Below, piece by piece: positions 30,584 to 38,946 of a stretch of 39,039 bases of DNA. The notes beneath the pieces are model-generated. The model was not told where the DNA came from, made no database searches, and was given only the letters and a program-made list of their open reading frames with translations. Within the stretch, counting starts at the first letter, position 1. Every line of letters begins with the position of its first letter. The stretch comes from Clostridiales bacterium (GTDB lineage: Bacteria; Bacillota; Clostridia; Saccharofermentanales; Saccharofermentanaceae). Position numbers and translations under genes: made by a program. The stretch spans positions 1-39,039 of the forward strand of contig JAFWFV010000024.1 of the NCBI GenBank assembly GCA_017515465.1. Direction: 5' to 3'.

Positions 30584-33361
30584 ATGGCATTGAGCAGCAT
30601 TTTCGGAACACACAGTACCAGAGAGATCAAGAGGATCATGCCCCTTGTTGACAAGGTAATGGGTCTCGAGGAGGAATATTCCAAGCTTACTGACGAGGAA
30701 CTCAGAGGCAAGACTGATGTATTTAAGCAGAGACTGGCTGACGGCGAGACTCTGGACAATATCCTTCCCGAAGCTTTTGCAACAGTAAGGGAGGCATCCT
30801 GGCGTGTTCTCGGCATGAAGCCTTACAAGGTCCAGGTTATTGGCGGCATCGTTCTCCATCAGGGCAGGATCGCCGAGATGAAGACCGGTGAAGGTAAGAC
30901 CCTGGTAGCTACCATGCCCGTATACCTCAATGCCCTTACTGGCAGAGGCGTTCATGTTGTTACTGTAAACGACTACCTGGCCAGACGTGACAGCGAGTGG
31001 ATGGGTAAGGTCTATAAGTTCCTCGGAATGACAGTAGGTCTCATCATCCACGATATCCCCGGCAAGGACCGCAAGGACATGTATTCCCGTGACATCGTAT
31101 ATGGAACAAATAACGAGTTCGGTTTCGACTACCTCAGGGACAACATGGTAGTAAGAAAGGAACAGATCGTTCAGAGAGATCACTATTATGCGATCGTCGA
31201 CGAGGTGGACAGTATCCTCATCGATGAGGCCAGGACACCTCTCATCATTTCCGGCAGAGGCGCTGAGTCATCTTCACTCTACCAGGATGCTGACAGGTTC
31301 GTCAGGACACTTAAGCAGTTCATCGTTACCGAGACTGATGACAAGGTTGATATGGATGAGATCGTAGGCGATGCCGATTACGTAACGGATGAGAAGGCCA
31401 ATACTTCCGTCCTTACTGCAAACGGTATTGCCAAGGCAGAGAAGTTCTTCAACATCGAGAACCTCTCAGATCCTGACAATTTCCAGTATCAGCACTACAT
31501 CAACAACGCTCTTAAGGCTCACGGCAACTTCAAGAGAGATCAGAAGTACATCGTTCAGGATGGCGAGGTCATCATCGTAGACGACTTCACAGGCCGTCTG
31601 ATGCCCGGCAGACGCTACAGCGACGGTCTCCACCAGGCTATCGAGGCCAAGGAAGGCGTTAAGGTTGCAAGCGAGAACAGGACTCTGGCAACCATCACAT
31701 TCCAGAATTTCTTCAGACTCTACCAGAAGCTGTCAGGTATGACAGGTACTGCTTATACAGAGGAAGCAGAGTTCAGGCAGATCTATGAGCTGGATGTTAT
31801 CCAGATCCCTACCAACAAGCCCGTTCAGAGGATCGATGAGATCGACTCCGTTTATAAGACAGAAAAGACAAAGTATTCTGCAGTCCTGAAGGCTGTTAAG
31901 GAAGCTAACGATAAGGGTCAGCCCGTACTTGTTGGTACCGTAAACGTTGACAAGTCCGAGTTCCTGAGCCGTGCATTTACAAAGTATGGCATCAAGCATA
32001 ACGTGCTCAACGCCAAGAACCATATGAGAGAGGCTGAGATCGTTGCCCAGGCAGGCCGTAAGGGTGCAGTTACCATCGCAACCAACATGGCAGGCCGTGG
32101 TACCGATATCCTCCTCGGCGGAAATGCCGAGTTCATGGCAAAGCAGGAGATGAAGCGTCTCGGATATGAGGATGAGATGATCGAGGCATCAACTGCACAT
32201 AACGAGACTGACGATCAGCTCGTTCTCGACGCCAGAGCAAAGTTCTCCGAGCTGGAGGCAAAGTTCAAGGCAGAGATCGAACCTGAGGCAGAAGAAGTCA
32301 GAAAGCTTGGCGGTCTCTTTATCGTAGGTACAGAGAGACATGAATCCCGAAGGATCGATAATCAGCTCAAGGGTCGTGCAGGACGTCAGGGAGACCCCGG
32401 AAGATCCAAGTTCTTCCTCTCTCTCGAAGATGATCTCCTGAGGATCTTCGGCGGTGACAGGATCACCAACCTGGCTGAGAGCTGGGGCGTTGACGAGATC
32501 CAGGTCAAGACTCTGGGCAAGATGATCGACTCCGCTCAGAAGAAGCTGGAAGCAATGCACTTCGGTGCACGTAAGAACGTCCTCGAATACGACGACGTTA
32601 ATAACGTCCAGAGAACCATCACATATAAGCAGAGAAGGCAGATCATAGACGGTGAGGACTGCCACGAGATCTTCCTCAAGATGCTCGAGGTCGTAGCCAA
32701 CAGGATCCTCGCATCCTTCTCACTTGACGGCGTCATCACCAACTCCGAGAGATATACACTCGGTATGAAGCTGGCCGAGGAATTCGGTGATCTTCCCGTA
32801 ATAGCCGACATCAAGGATGAGTCCAAGGAGCTCCCTGATTACGATGATCTCCTGGATACAATCGTTGCCCAGGCAAAGGAAGTCCTCGAAGCCAAGGAGA
32901 ACAGTGTAACATCTGAGGTATTCCGTGAAGCTGAGAGAGCTATCCTCCTGAGGACTGTTGACCTTAAGTGGATGGATCACATCGATGCAATGGATCAGCT
33001 GTCACAGGCCATCAGGATGCGTTCCGTAGGTCAGCACGATCCCGTTGTTGAGTATAAGCACGAAGGAACAGAGATGTTCGACGAGATGAACGAAGCCATC
33101 CAGAACGACGCAGTTCAGATGCTCATGAAGGCCAACTTCTCTCCCGAGAAGAAGGTGGAGGCAAAGTCTGCCGTAGCTGAGGTCAAGGAGGCAAGACGCC
33201 CAGATCAGGCTCCCATGCAGGCAAAGCAGGTTGAAGGCGCTGCCAACAACAGTGCTCCCGCCCAGCCCATCAGGAGAGCAGCAGGTAGAGTAGGACGTAA
33301 TGATCCCTGCCCCTGCGGAAGCGGCAAGAAGTACAAGAACTGCTGTGGAAGGAACGCCTGA
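30584..33361 (+). CDS. secA: SecA, preprotein translocase ATPase
   Basis: A 925-aa motor of Sec-dependent export. Walker A TGEGKT is at 101-106, the DEVD box at 206-209 (AIVDEVDSILIDEARTPLIISG), and the second motor domain has IATNMAGRGTDILLGGNAEF and the arginine-finger region GRAGRQGDPG. A preprotein cross-linking domain lies between, with helical scaffold and wing domains after, and a charged linker leads to the C-terminal zinc motif [13 protein letters not shown] (Cys909, 911, 920, 921). Slightly long but normal for Clostridia. SD GAGGTGA. PNP starts 3 bases after its stop. Confidence 0.97.
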   Translation: MALSSIFGTHSTREIKRIMPLVDKVMGLEEEYSKLTDEELRGKTDVFKQRLADGETLDNILPEAFATVREASWRVLGMKPYKVQVIGGIVLHQGRIAEMKTGEGKTLVATMPVYLNALTGRGVHVVTVNDYLARRDSEWMGKVYKFLGMTVGLIIHDIPGKDRKDMYSRDIVYGTNNEFGFDYLRDNMVVRKEQIVQRDHYYAIVDEVDSILIDEARTPLIISGRGAESSSLYQDADRFVRTLKQFIVTETDDKVDMDEIVGDADYVTDEKANTSVLTANGIAKAEKFFNIENLSDPDNFQYQHYINNALKAHGNFKRDQKYIVQDGEVIIVDDFTGRLMPGRRYSDGLHQAIEAKEGVKVASENRTLATITFQNFFRLYQKLSGMTGTAYTEEAEFRQIYELDVIQIPTNKPVQRIDEIDSVYKTEKTKYSAVLKAVKEANDKGQPVLVGTVNVDKSEFLSRAFTKYGIKHNVLNAKNHMREAEIVAQAGRKGAVTIATNMAGRGTDILLGGNAEFMAKQEMKRLGYEDEMIEASTAHNETDDQLVLDARAKFSELEAKFKAEIEPEAEEVRKLGGLFIVGTERHESRRIDNQLKGRAGRQGDPGRSKFFLSLEDDLLRIFGGDRITNLAESWGVDEIQVKTLGKMIDSAQKKLEAMHFGARKNVLEYDDVNNVQRTITYKQRRQIIDGEDCHEIFLKMLEVVANRILASFSLDGVITNSERYTLGMKLAEEFGDLPVIADIKDESKELPDYDDLLDTIVAQAKEVLEAKENSVTSEVFREAERAILLRTVDLKWMDHIDAMDQLSQAIRMRSVGQHDPVVEYKHEGTEMFDEMNEAIQNDAVQMLMKANFSPEKKVEAKSAVAEVKEARRPDQAPMQAKQVEGAANNSAPAQPIRRAAGRVGRNDPCPCGSGKKYKNCCGRNA

Positions 33362-33364
33362 CAT

Positions 33365-34198
33365 ATGATCGTTGACAAGGAAGCATACATCCGCAAGATA
33401 GACATCGCAGCTGACTTCATCAGGACCAGGGTTCCCGATACTGCTGAGATATGCATAGTCCTGGGATCAGGTCTCGGCCCTCTGGCTGATATCTGTGAGG
33501 ATGTTGTAACAGTTGATTACACTGATATTCCCGGATTTCCTCTGTCAACAGCCCCCGGACACAAAGGTAAGCTGATATATGGCGTCCTCAGTGGCAAAAA
33601 GGTCTTCATGATGTCCGGCAGGTTCCACTATTATGAAGGTTATGAATATGTTGATGTAGTCTTCTACATCAGGGTCATGGCCAGGCTGGGAGTAAAGTCC
33701 CTGATCCTGACCAACGCAGCAGGCGGCATCAAGGAAGGCATGAAGCCTGCATCCCTGATGATAATAGAAGATCACATCTCTTTCCTTGTTGACAGCCCTC
33801 TGAGAGGCCCTAATCTGGATGAGTTCGGTGTCAGGTTCCCCGATCAGACTGAAGTCTATGACAGGGAATATATAGACAAGATCCAGCAGTGTGCCGATAA
33901 TCTCGGAATAGAGATGAGCAGAGGAACATATGTCTTCTGTAAGGGCCCCCAGTATGAGACTCCTGCTGAGATCAGGGCGCTTAAGGCAATGGGCGCAGGT
34001 GCAGTAGGCATGAGTACTGTCCCGGAGGCTATAACCGCATCACACTGCGGAATGAGGGTCGCCGCCATATCATGCATTTCCAATCTGGCAGCAGGCCTGT
34101 CACCCCACAAGCTTACATCTGAAGAAGTAATAATTAACGCAGGCAAGGTATCTGAGGAGAGCTGTGCTCTCATCAGGGACTTTGTAGCGATCATGTAA
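33365..34198 (+). CDS. punA: Purine nucleoside phosphorylase (trimeric, 6-oxopurine type)
   Basis: A 277-aa enzyme splitting inosine/guanosine with phosphate to the base and ribose-1-phosphate. Seen: GSGLGPLAD (34-42, phosphate loop), APGHKGKLIYG, NAAGGIKEG, KGPQYETPAEIRALK with the base-contacting Glu, VGMSTVPE, and SCISNLAAGLS, where Asn rather than Asp suggests 6-oxopurine specificity (MTA phosphorylases have Asp). Length is typical of the trimeric class. It starts 3 bases after secA and is followed 14 bases later by adenosylhomocysteinase. Confidence 0.92.
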   Translation: MIVDKEAYIRKIDIAADFIRTRVPDTAEICIVLGSGLGPLADICEDVVTVDYTDIPGFPLSTAPGHKGKLIYGVLSGKKVFMMSGRFHYYEGYEYVDVVFYIRVMARLGVKSLILTNAAGGIKEGMKPASLMIIEDHISFLVDSPLRGPNLDEFGVRFPDQTEVYDREYIDKIQQCADNLGIEMSRGTYVFCKGPQYETPAEIRALKAMGAGAVGMSTVPEAITASHCGMRVAAISCISNLAAGLSPHKLTSEEVIINAGKVSEESCALIRDFVAIM

Positions 34199-34212
34199 CG
34201 GAGGTCTGATAG

Positions 34213-35469
34213 ATGAGTGTTCCGCAGTATGAGATAAAGGATATATCACTGGCACCTTATGGCCACGAAAAGATCGAATGGGCTTACCGAAATATGCCCG
34301 TTCTGAGACAGATCGAGAAAGAACTGATCGAAGAACAGCCCTTTGCCGGTATGAAGATCTCCGTATCTGTACATGTTGAGGCCAAGACGGCATGTCTTGC
34401 CAGAGCACTTTCCAGAGGCGGTGCAGAAGTGGCACTTACAGGCTGTAACCCGCTTTCAACCCAGGATGACGTTGCCGCAGCCCTGGCAGAGATGGGAATA
34501 CACGTTTATACGATCCATGGAGATAACGACGAAGATTATATCAAACATCTTAAGATGGCTCTGGATTTCGGACCTGACATCGTAATAGATGACGGCGGTG
34601 ATTTCTGCATGCTCCTTCATTCCGACATGAAGCACCTCGTTCCCAACATCCTGGGCGGCTGCGAAGAGACTACAACAGGCGTTCACCGTCTGGAGATCCT
34701 CAAGAAAGAGGGCAAGCTCAGTTATCCTGTTATCGCAGTAAATGATGCCAGATGCAAGCATCTCTTTGACAACAGGTTCGGTACGGGCCAATCAGTATGG
34801 ACAGCGATCATGGCTACTACCAATCTCATCGTTGCAGGCAAGACTGTTGTTGTTGCCGGTTTCGGAATGTGCGGCAAGGGTGTTGCCATGAGAGCCAAGG
34901 GTCTCGGCGCAAAGGTCGTAGTTACCGAGATCGATCCCGTCAAGGCATGTGAAGCCATGATGGAGGGATATACCGTCATGACAATGGATGAGGCAGCACC
35001 CATAGGTGATATCTTTGTCACGGTAACCGGATGCAAGGATGTTATCGTTGAGAGACATTTTTTACAGATGAAGGACGGAGCTATCTGCTGCAATGCAGGT
35101 CATTTTGACTGTGAGGTCAACATAAAGGAGCTGGAGAAGATCTCCGTATCCCATAAAGAACTCCGTAAGAACACTATCGGATATGAACTTCCTAATGGTA
35201 ATACAGTCTGCATCCTGGCAGAGGGAAGACTCGTTAATCTGGCATCCGGAGACGGACACCCCGTCGAGATCATGGACATGAGCTTTGCACTTCAGGCTCA
35301 GTCTGCCAGATATATAGTTTCTCAAAAGACAAAACTGGCCATCGATGTTTATCAGACTCCCGAAGTCATCGACAACAGGGTCGCAGAGATCCTTCTCGAA
35401 ACAAAGGGAGTCAATATCGACATTCTTACACCCGAGCAGGAGAGATATATTAATTCCTGGGATTTCTGA
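34213..35469 (+). CDS. ahcY: Adenosylhomocysteinase (short form)
   Basis: A 418-aa NAD-dependent hydrolase cleaving S-adenosylhomocysteine to adenosine and homocysteine. Substrate and catalytic segments: CNPLSTQDDVAAAL (78-91), DDGGD (126-130), EETTTGVHRL and NDARCKHLFDN with the expected Lys182 and Asp186. The NAD motif AGFGMCGKG is at 215-223. It lacks the insert and the C-terminal Lys-Tyr tail of the long eukaryote-like form, so it resembles the short thermophile/archaeal type. Some close relatives prefer S-inosylhomocysteine; the sequence alone does not settle this. CGGAGG lies upstream of the ATG. It follows punA, consistent with further breakdown of the nucleoside product. Confidence 0.9.
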   Translation: MSVPQYEIKDISLAPYGHEKIEWAYRNMPVLRQIEKELIEEQPFAGMKISVSVHVEAKTACLARALSRGGAEVALTGCNPLSTQDDVAAALAEMGIHVYTIHGDNDEDYIKHLKMALDFGPDIVIDDGGDFCMLLHSDMKHLVPNILGGCEETTTGVHRLEILKKEGKLSYPVIAVNDARCKHLFDNRFGTGQSVWTAIMATTNLIVAGKTVVVAGFGMCGKGVAMRAKGLGAKVVVTEIDPVKACEAMMEGYTVMTMDEAAPIGDIFVTVTGCKDVIVERHFLQMKDGAICCNAGHFDCEVNIKELEKISVSHKELRKNTIGYELPNGNTVCILAEGRLVNLASGDGHPVEIMDMSFALQAQSARYIVSQKTKLAIDVYQTPEVIDNRVAEILLETKGVNIDILTPEQERYINSWDF

Positions 35470-35497
35470 CAGATATGCAACATAGTTCCTGTCAGGA
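35464..35497 (+). terminator. Hairpin overlapping the ahcY stop codon
   Basis: TTCTGACAG (35464-35472) pairs with CTGTCAGGA (35489-35497) over 9 bp with one G-U and a 16-nt loop. The following TTGTATTAATG is only moderately T-rich, so it may be a weak terminator or a transcript-stabilising 3' structure. Confidence 0.4.
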
Positions 35498-35536
35498 TTG
35501 TATTAATGTTGATAGAACATCACGGAGGTGAACATT

Positions 35537-36088
35537 ATGAAAAAGATATTGATCTTACTTGTAGGTATCGCTGTTGCAATGACAGCAGTAGCATGCAAAG
35601 ACGGCGCAGGAGAGCAGCAGGCTGCTTCCCAGACGGAAAAAGAGGCAGAGGAAACAACTGCGGAGGAGACTGAAATGAACATTCCAAATCCCTGGAAAGA
35701 TCTGGCTGATCTCGATCAGGCAAATTCATGCGCAGGAACTGACTTTATCATTCCAGCTGAGTACAGCAGCAATGTAACTAATTACCGTGCGCTGGAAAAC
35801 GAGATGCTGGAGATCATCTTTGACTTTGACGGCAGGGAAGTAAGGGTAAGGACAAAGATAGGTCCTTTTGAGGACATCAGCGGTGATAATAACCCTTATA
35901 CCAATGTTTATGAGATCAAGAGCAACGATGTGATGGTAACATGCAAGTCCAATTCCGATACTGAGATCGCACTGGCGATCTGGGGCGATGACACTGCCTC
36001 ATATTCGGTATCATTTGAAAACTTTGAGACTGGAGAAGCACAGGAGATGATCTCTTCGATCATTATCTCTAATTCGATAATGTATTGA
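35537..36088 (+). CDS. Lipoprotein of unknown function upstream of an ECF sigma factor
   Basis: A 183-aa exported lipoprotein: signal peptide MKKILILLVGIAVAMTAVAC with lipobox Cys20, a Glu/Ala/Thr-rich spacer (about 25-50), then a small soluble domain (FDFDGREVRVRTKIGPFEDISG, then VYEIKSNDVMVTC). The domain resembles proteins described only as DUF4367-like or hypothetical; I do not assign it. The GTG at 35528 is part of the SD; ATG 35537 lies 8 bases after GGAGG. Its TGA overlaps the ATG of the sigma factor (TGATG), so it may be a cell-surface component of that signalling unit. Confidence 0.75.
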   Translation: MKKILILLVGIAVAMTAVACKDGAGEQQAASQTEKEAEETTAEETEMNIPNPWKDLADLDQANSCAGTDFIIPAEYSSNVTNYRALENEMLEIIFDFDGREVRVRTKIGPFEDISGDNNPYTNVYEIKSNDVMVTCKSNSDTEIALAIWGDDTASYSVSFENFETGEAQEMISSIIISNSIMY

Positions 36089-36672
36089 TGATAAGCGCAG
36101 GGTTGACATTAGGCTATAGACGTTCATTTTTGTCGGAATTGATCGGTATGCTGTTTATCGGTCAGGCCGGTGCTTCAACCACATCCATAAGTGAAGACAT
36201 ATCCCTTACTGCTGCCAGGCTGATGGATACATATGGTAACCAGATCCTCAGATTTGCTTACTCCTATGTCCATAATATGGAAGACGCAGAGGATATCCTT
36301 CAGGAAACGCTTATATCATACATGAAGACCGCACCGGTGTTCGAGAATGAGAGACATGAAAAGTCCTGGCTGTTTACCGTAACCGCCAATCATTCCAAGA
36401 ACAAGATCAAATCCAATAACATCAGGCGTGCGGATGAATTGAATGAGGAATTAGTCGCAGAGAAAAAGGAAGACCTGTCATTTATTTGGGAAGCTGTAAA
36501 GAATCTGCCTGATGACTACAGGGAAGTGATCCACCTTTTTTACGAAGAAGACCTTACTACTGCTCAGATAGCACAAGTTCTGAAGCGCAGAGAATCTACA
36601 GTCAGATCCCAGCTGAAGCGTGGCAGGGATAAGCTTAAGGACATACTTAAGGAGAATTATGACTTTGGATAA
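36088..36672 (+). CDS. ECF-type (sigma-70 family) RNA polymerase sigma factor
   Basis: About 194 aa from the TGATG-coupled ATG. Region sigma-2 is at about 45-110 (LMDTYGNQILRFAYSYVHNMEDAEDILQETLISY, KSWLFTVTANHSKNKIKS), and region sigma-4 is at about 130-190 (WEAVKNLPDDYREVIHLFYEEDLTTAQIAQVLKRRESTVRSQLKRGRDKL), with no sigma-1.1 or sigma-3. The N-terminal 40 residues before ISEDISLTAARLM are unusual, so a later start (ATG 36148, or a non-ATG codon) is possible. TTGACA at 36103-36108 lies within that stretch but has no good -10 partner. The end overlaps the probable anti-sigma by 14 bases. Confidence 0.88.
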   Translation: MISAGLTLGYRRSFLSELIGMLFIGQAGASTTSISEDISLTAARLMDTYGNQILRFAYSYVHNMEDAEDILQETLISYMKTAPVFENERHEKSWLFTVTANHSKNKIKSNNIRRADELNEELVAEKKEDLSFIWEAVKNLPDDYREVIHLFYEEDLTTAQIAQVLKRRESTVRSQLKRGRDKLKDILKENYDFG

Positions 36673-37444
36673 TAAATATAAAGAGATAATGGATAATGTC
36701 AAAGTCAATGAAGATATGCGGGACAGGATCCTTAAGAACATTGACGGTATGGACATAAAGAGATCCGGTGCGCGGGTATCTCCTATTAATAAAGCCAGGA
36801 TCTCGGGTATCATCGGGCTCGTTGCCTGCTGCGGGATCGTGATCGCTGTCGGCGGTATCCTCCTGAGGAACGGGTTTGCCACAAACAAAGCTGCAAAGGC
36901 AGAAGAAAATGTAAAACTCAATTCCGATGTCCAGTATGGAGAAACCACCGTGGCAGCATACGAATTCGCTGGAACCGAAGTGGACGGCGCCGCCGGATAT
37001 TATCCATATGAGGACGAACAGGCCGATGAGATCGTGGAGACTGTAACAGCTGCAGGTATCAGCCAACAGGACTACAGGACACTTGGACCTGCCGGCCATG
37101 CGGTGGTATCAGCCGTTTTGTGCAGCTATGAAGGCAAGAGCTATACGCTGGATGACAACAAAGGTATCGGCATACTTTCTGAACTGATGAGCAGTTATGA
37201 TTTCCTGCTCCTCGATACACCTGCAGATATGAATGATCAGCTCAGCATGCTCGTAACATCTGACGGCATGGAGCATTATGTCACTTTTGACAATGAATAC
37301 GTGGCTGTTGACGGAAAGTGTTATCAGATCGTGATCGCATCCGGAGCCAACAGGGACAGGATCACGTTAAAGGATGACATAATCAGGGTGATGACATCAT
37401 CCGGCAGGCAGGGAGACCCGGTAACGGAATATTGTGTCCGTTGA
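36659..37444 (+). CDS. Probable membrane anti-sigma factor partner of the ECF sigma
   Basis: A 261-aa single-pass protein: cytoplasmic N-terminus about 47 residues long (MTLDNKYKEIMDNVKVNEDMRDRILKNI), a membrane helix at about 48-69 (ISGIIGLVACCGIVIAVGGILL), then a 190-residue extracytoplasmic domain without a motif I recognise. The layout and the 14-base overlap with the sigma gene (AAGGAG just before ATG 36659) fit an anti-sigma factor sensing an envelope signal. There is no HxxxCxxC zinc motif in the N-terminus, so it is not a ZAS-type anti-sigma. Confidence 0.7.
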   Translation: MTLDNKYKEIMDNVKVNEDMRDRILKNIDGMDIKRSGARVSPINKARISGIIGLVACCGIVIAVGGILLRNGFATNKAAKAEENVKLNSDVQYGETTVAAYEFAGTEVDGAAGYYPYEDEQADEIVETVTAAGISQQDYRTLGPAGHAVVSAVLCSYEGKSYTLDDNKGIGILSELMSSYDFLLLDTPADMNDQLSMLVTSDGMEHYVTFDNEYVAVDGKCYQIVIASGANRDRITLKDDIIRVMTSSGRQGDPVTEYCVR

Positions 37445-37460
37445 GCAAATCAGATATAAT
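37432..37460 (+). promoter_or_regulatory. Promoter of trpB2
   Basis: TTGTGT (37432-37437, inside the end of the anti-sigma gene), a 17-bp spacer and a perfect TATAAT (37455-37460). The leader is about 25 nt with AGGAGGG before ATG 37493. Confidence 0.65.
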
Positions 37461-37492
37461 TTTTGTTAGATATTTTTTAGGAGGGCATCAGG

Positions 37493-38860
37493 ATGTCACA
37501 GGATATACCGTACAAGATCTATTTGAAGGAAAATGAGATACCCGATAAGTGGTATAACGTCAGGGCTGACATGAAGAACAAGCCGGCACCGCTTCTCAAT
37601 CCCGGTACTCATGAACCTCTCAAGCTCGAGGAATTAGAACCCATCTTCTGTACTGAACTCGCAAAGCAGGAACTGGATGACACGACACCTTATTTCGATA
37701 TCCCTGCTGAGATCCAGAGCTTCTACAAGATGTACAGGCCTTCACCCGTTGTTCGTGCATACTGTCTCGAGAAAGCCCTCGGTACACCTGCACACATCTA
37801 TTACAAGTTCGAAGGCAACAACACATCCGGCAGCCACAAGCTCAATTCAGCTATCGCCCAGGCATATTATGCAAAGCAGCAGGGCCTCAAGGGCGTTACC
37901 ACAGAGACCGGTGCAGGTCAGTGGGGAACAGCTCTTTCAATGGCATGCGCTTACTTCGGCATCGACTGCAAGGTATTCATGGTCAAGGTTTCCTATGAGC
38001 AGAAGCCTTTCAGAAGAGAGGTTATGAGGACATACGGAGCTTCCATCACGCCATCTCCTTCAATGGAAACTGACATCGGACGCAAGATCAATGAGGAGTT
38101 CCCAGGAACAACAGGTTCATTGGGCTGTGCCATCTCAGAGGCTGTTGAGACAGCTGTTAAGAATCCCGGATACAGATATGTTCTCGGTTCAGTACTGTCT
38201 CAGGTACTCCTGCATCAGTCTGTCATCGGTCTGGAGGCAAAGGCAGCACTCGACAAGTACGGCATCAAGCCTGACATCATCATCGGATGTGCCGGCGGCG
38301 GATCCAACCTCGGCGGTCTCATCGCGCCTTTCGCAGGCCAGATGCTCAGAGGTGAGGAGAACTACAGGATCATCGCTGTTGAGCCTGCATCATGTCCTTC
38401 ACTTACCAGAGGCAAGTACATCTACGATTTCTGTGATACAGGCAAGGTTACTCCTCTGGCAAAGATGTACACATTGGGCAGCGGTTATATCCCTGCTCCC
38501 AACCATGCAGGCGGTCTGAGATATCACGGCATGAGCACAGTTATCTCTCAGCTCTATGATGACGGCTACCTCGAGGCTACAACAGCTAAGCAGACTGAAG
38601 TATTTGAGGCAGCTACCAAGTTTGCACGTACAGAAGGCATCCTGCCCGCACCTGAGTCCTCACACGCCATCAAGGTTGCAATCGATGAGGCAATGAAGTG
38701 CAAGGAGACAGGTGAGGAGAAGAACATCCTCTTTGGTCTTACTGGAACAGGGTACTTCGACCTCGTTGCTTATAAGAACTACAACGACGGCACAATGGAG
38801 AACTATCTGCCTACAGATGAGGAGATCGCAGCATCTTTGGCTAAGTGCCCTCAGGTCTGA
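37493..38860 (+). CDS. trpB2: TrpB2-type tryptophan synthase beta-like protein
   Basis: A 455-aa PLP enzyme of fold type II. The PLP lysine is Lys116 in SGSHKLNSA, the phosphate-binding GGGSN is at 268-272, and the TrpB2 features RPSPVVRAYCLEKALGTPAHIYYKFEGNN, LGSGYIPAPNHAGGLRYHG and APESSHAI are present. TrpB2 proteins are longer than canonical TrpB1 and often stand outside trp operons. They make tryptophan from serine and free indole, i.e. indole salvage. No trpA or other trp genes are nearby and it has its own promoter, consistent with that role. AGGAGGG lies 8 bases before the ATG. An IS end begins 46 bases after its stop. Confidence 0.92.
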   Translation: MSQDIPYKIYLKENEIPDKWYNVRADMKNKPAPLLNPGTHEPLKLEELEPIFCTELAKQELDDTTPYFDIPAEIQSFYKMYRPSPVVRAYCLEKALGTPAHIYYKFEGNNTSGSHKLNSAIAQAYYAKQQGLKGVTTETGAGQWGTALSMACAYFGIDCKVFMVKVSYEQKPFRREVMRTYGASITPSPSMETDIGRKINEEFPGTTGSLGCAISEAVETAVKNPGYRYVLGSVLSQVLLHQSVIGLEAKAALDKYGIKPDIIIGCAGGGSNLGGLIAPFAGQMLRGEENYRIIAVEPASCPSLTRGKYIYDFCDTGKVTPLAKMYTLGSGYIPAPNHAGGLRYHGMSTVISQLYDDGYLEATTAKQTEVFEAATKFARTEGILPAPESSHAIKVAIDEAMKCKETGEEKNILFGLTGTGYFDLVAYKNYNDGTMENYLPTDEEIAASLAKCPQV

Positions 38861-38946
38861 TGGTTGACTGATAATACGAATTAATAATAAACGGCTGCTT
38901 CTGATATGTACCCAGAATCCTGGACACATAAATAATTGATTAAGTT

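Noticed and set aside
30485..31183. 232-aa open frame antisense to secA
   Set aside because: It lies opposite the SecA N-terminal motor, and its composition is what the reverse strand of that coding sequence would give.
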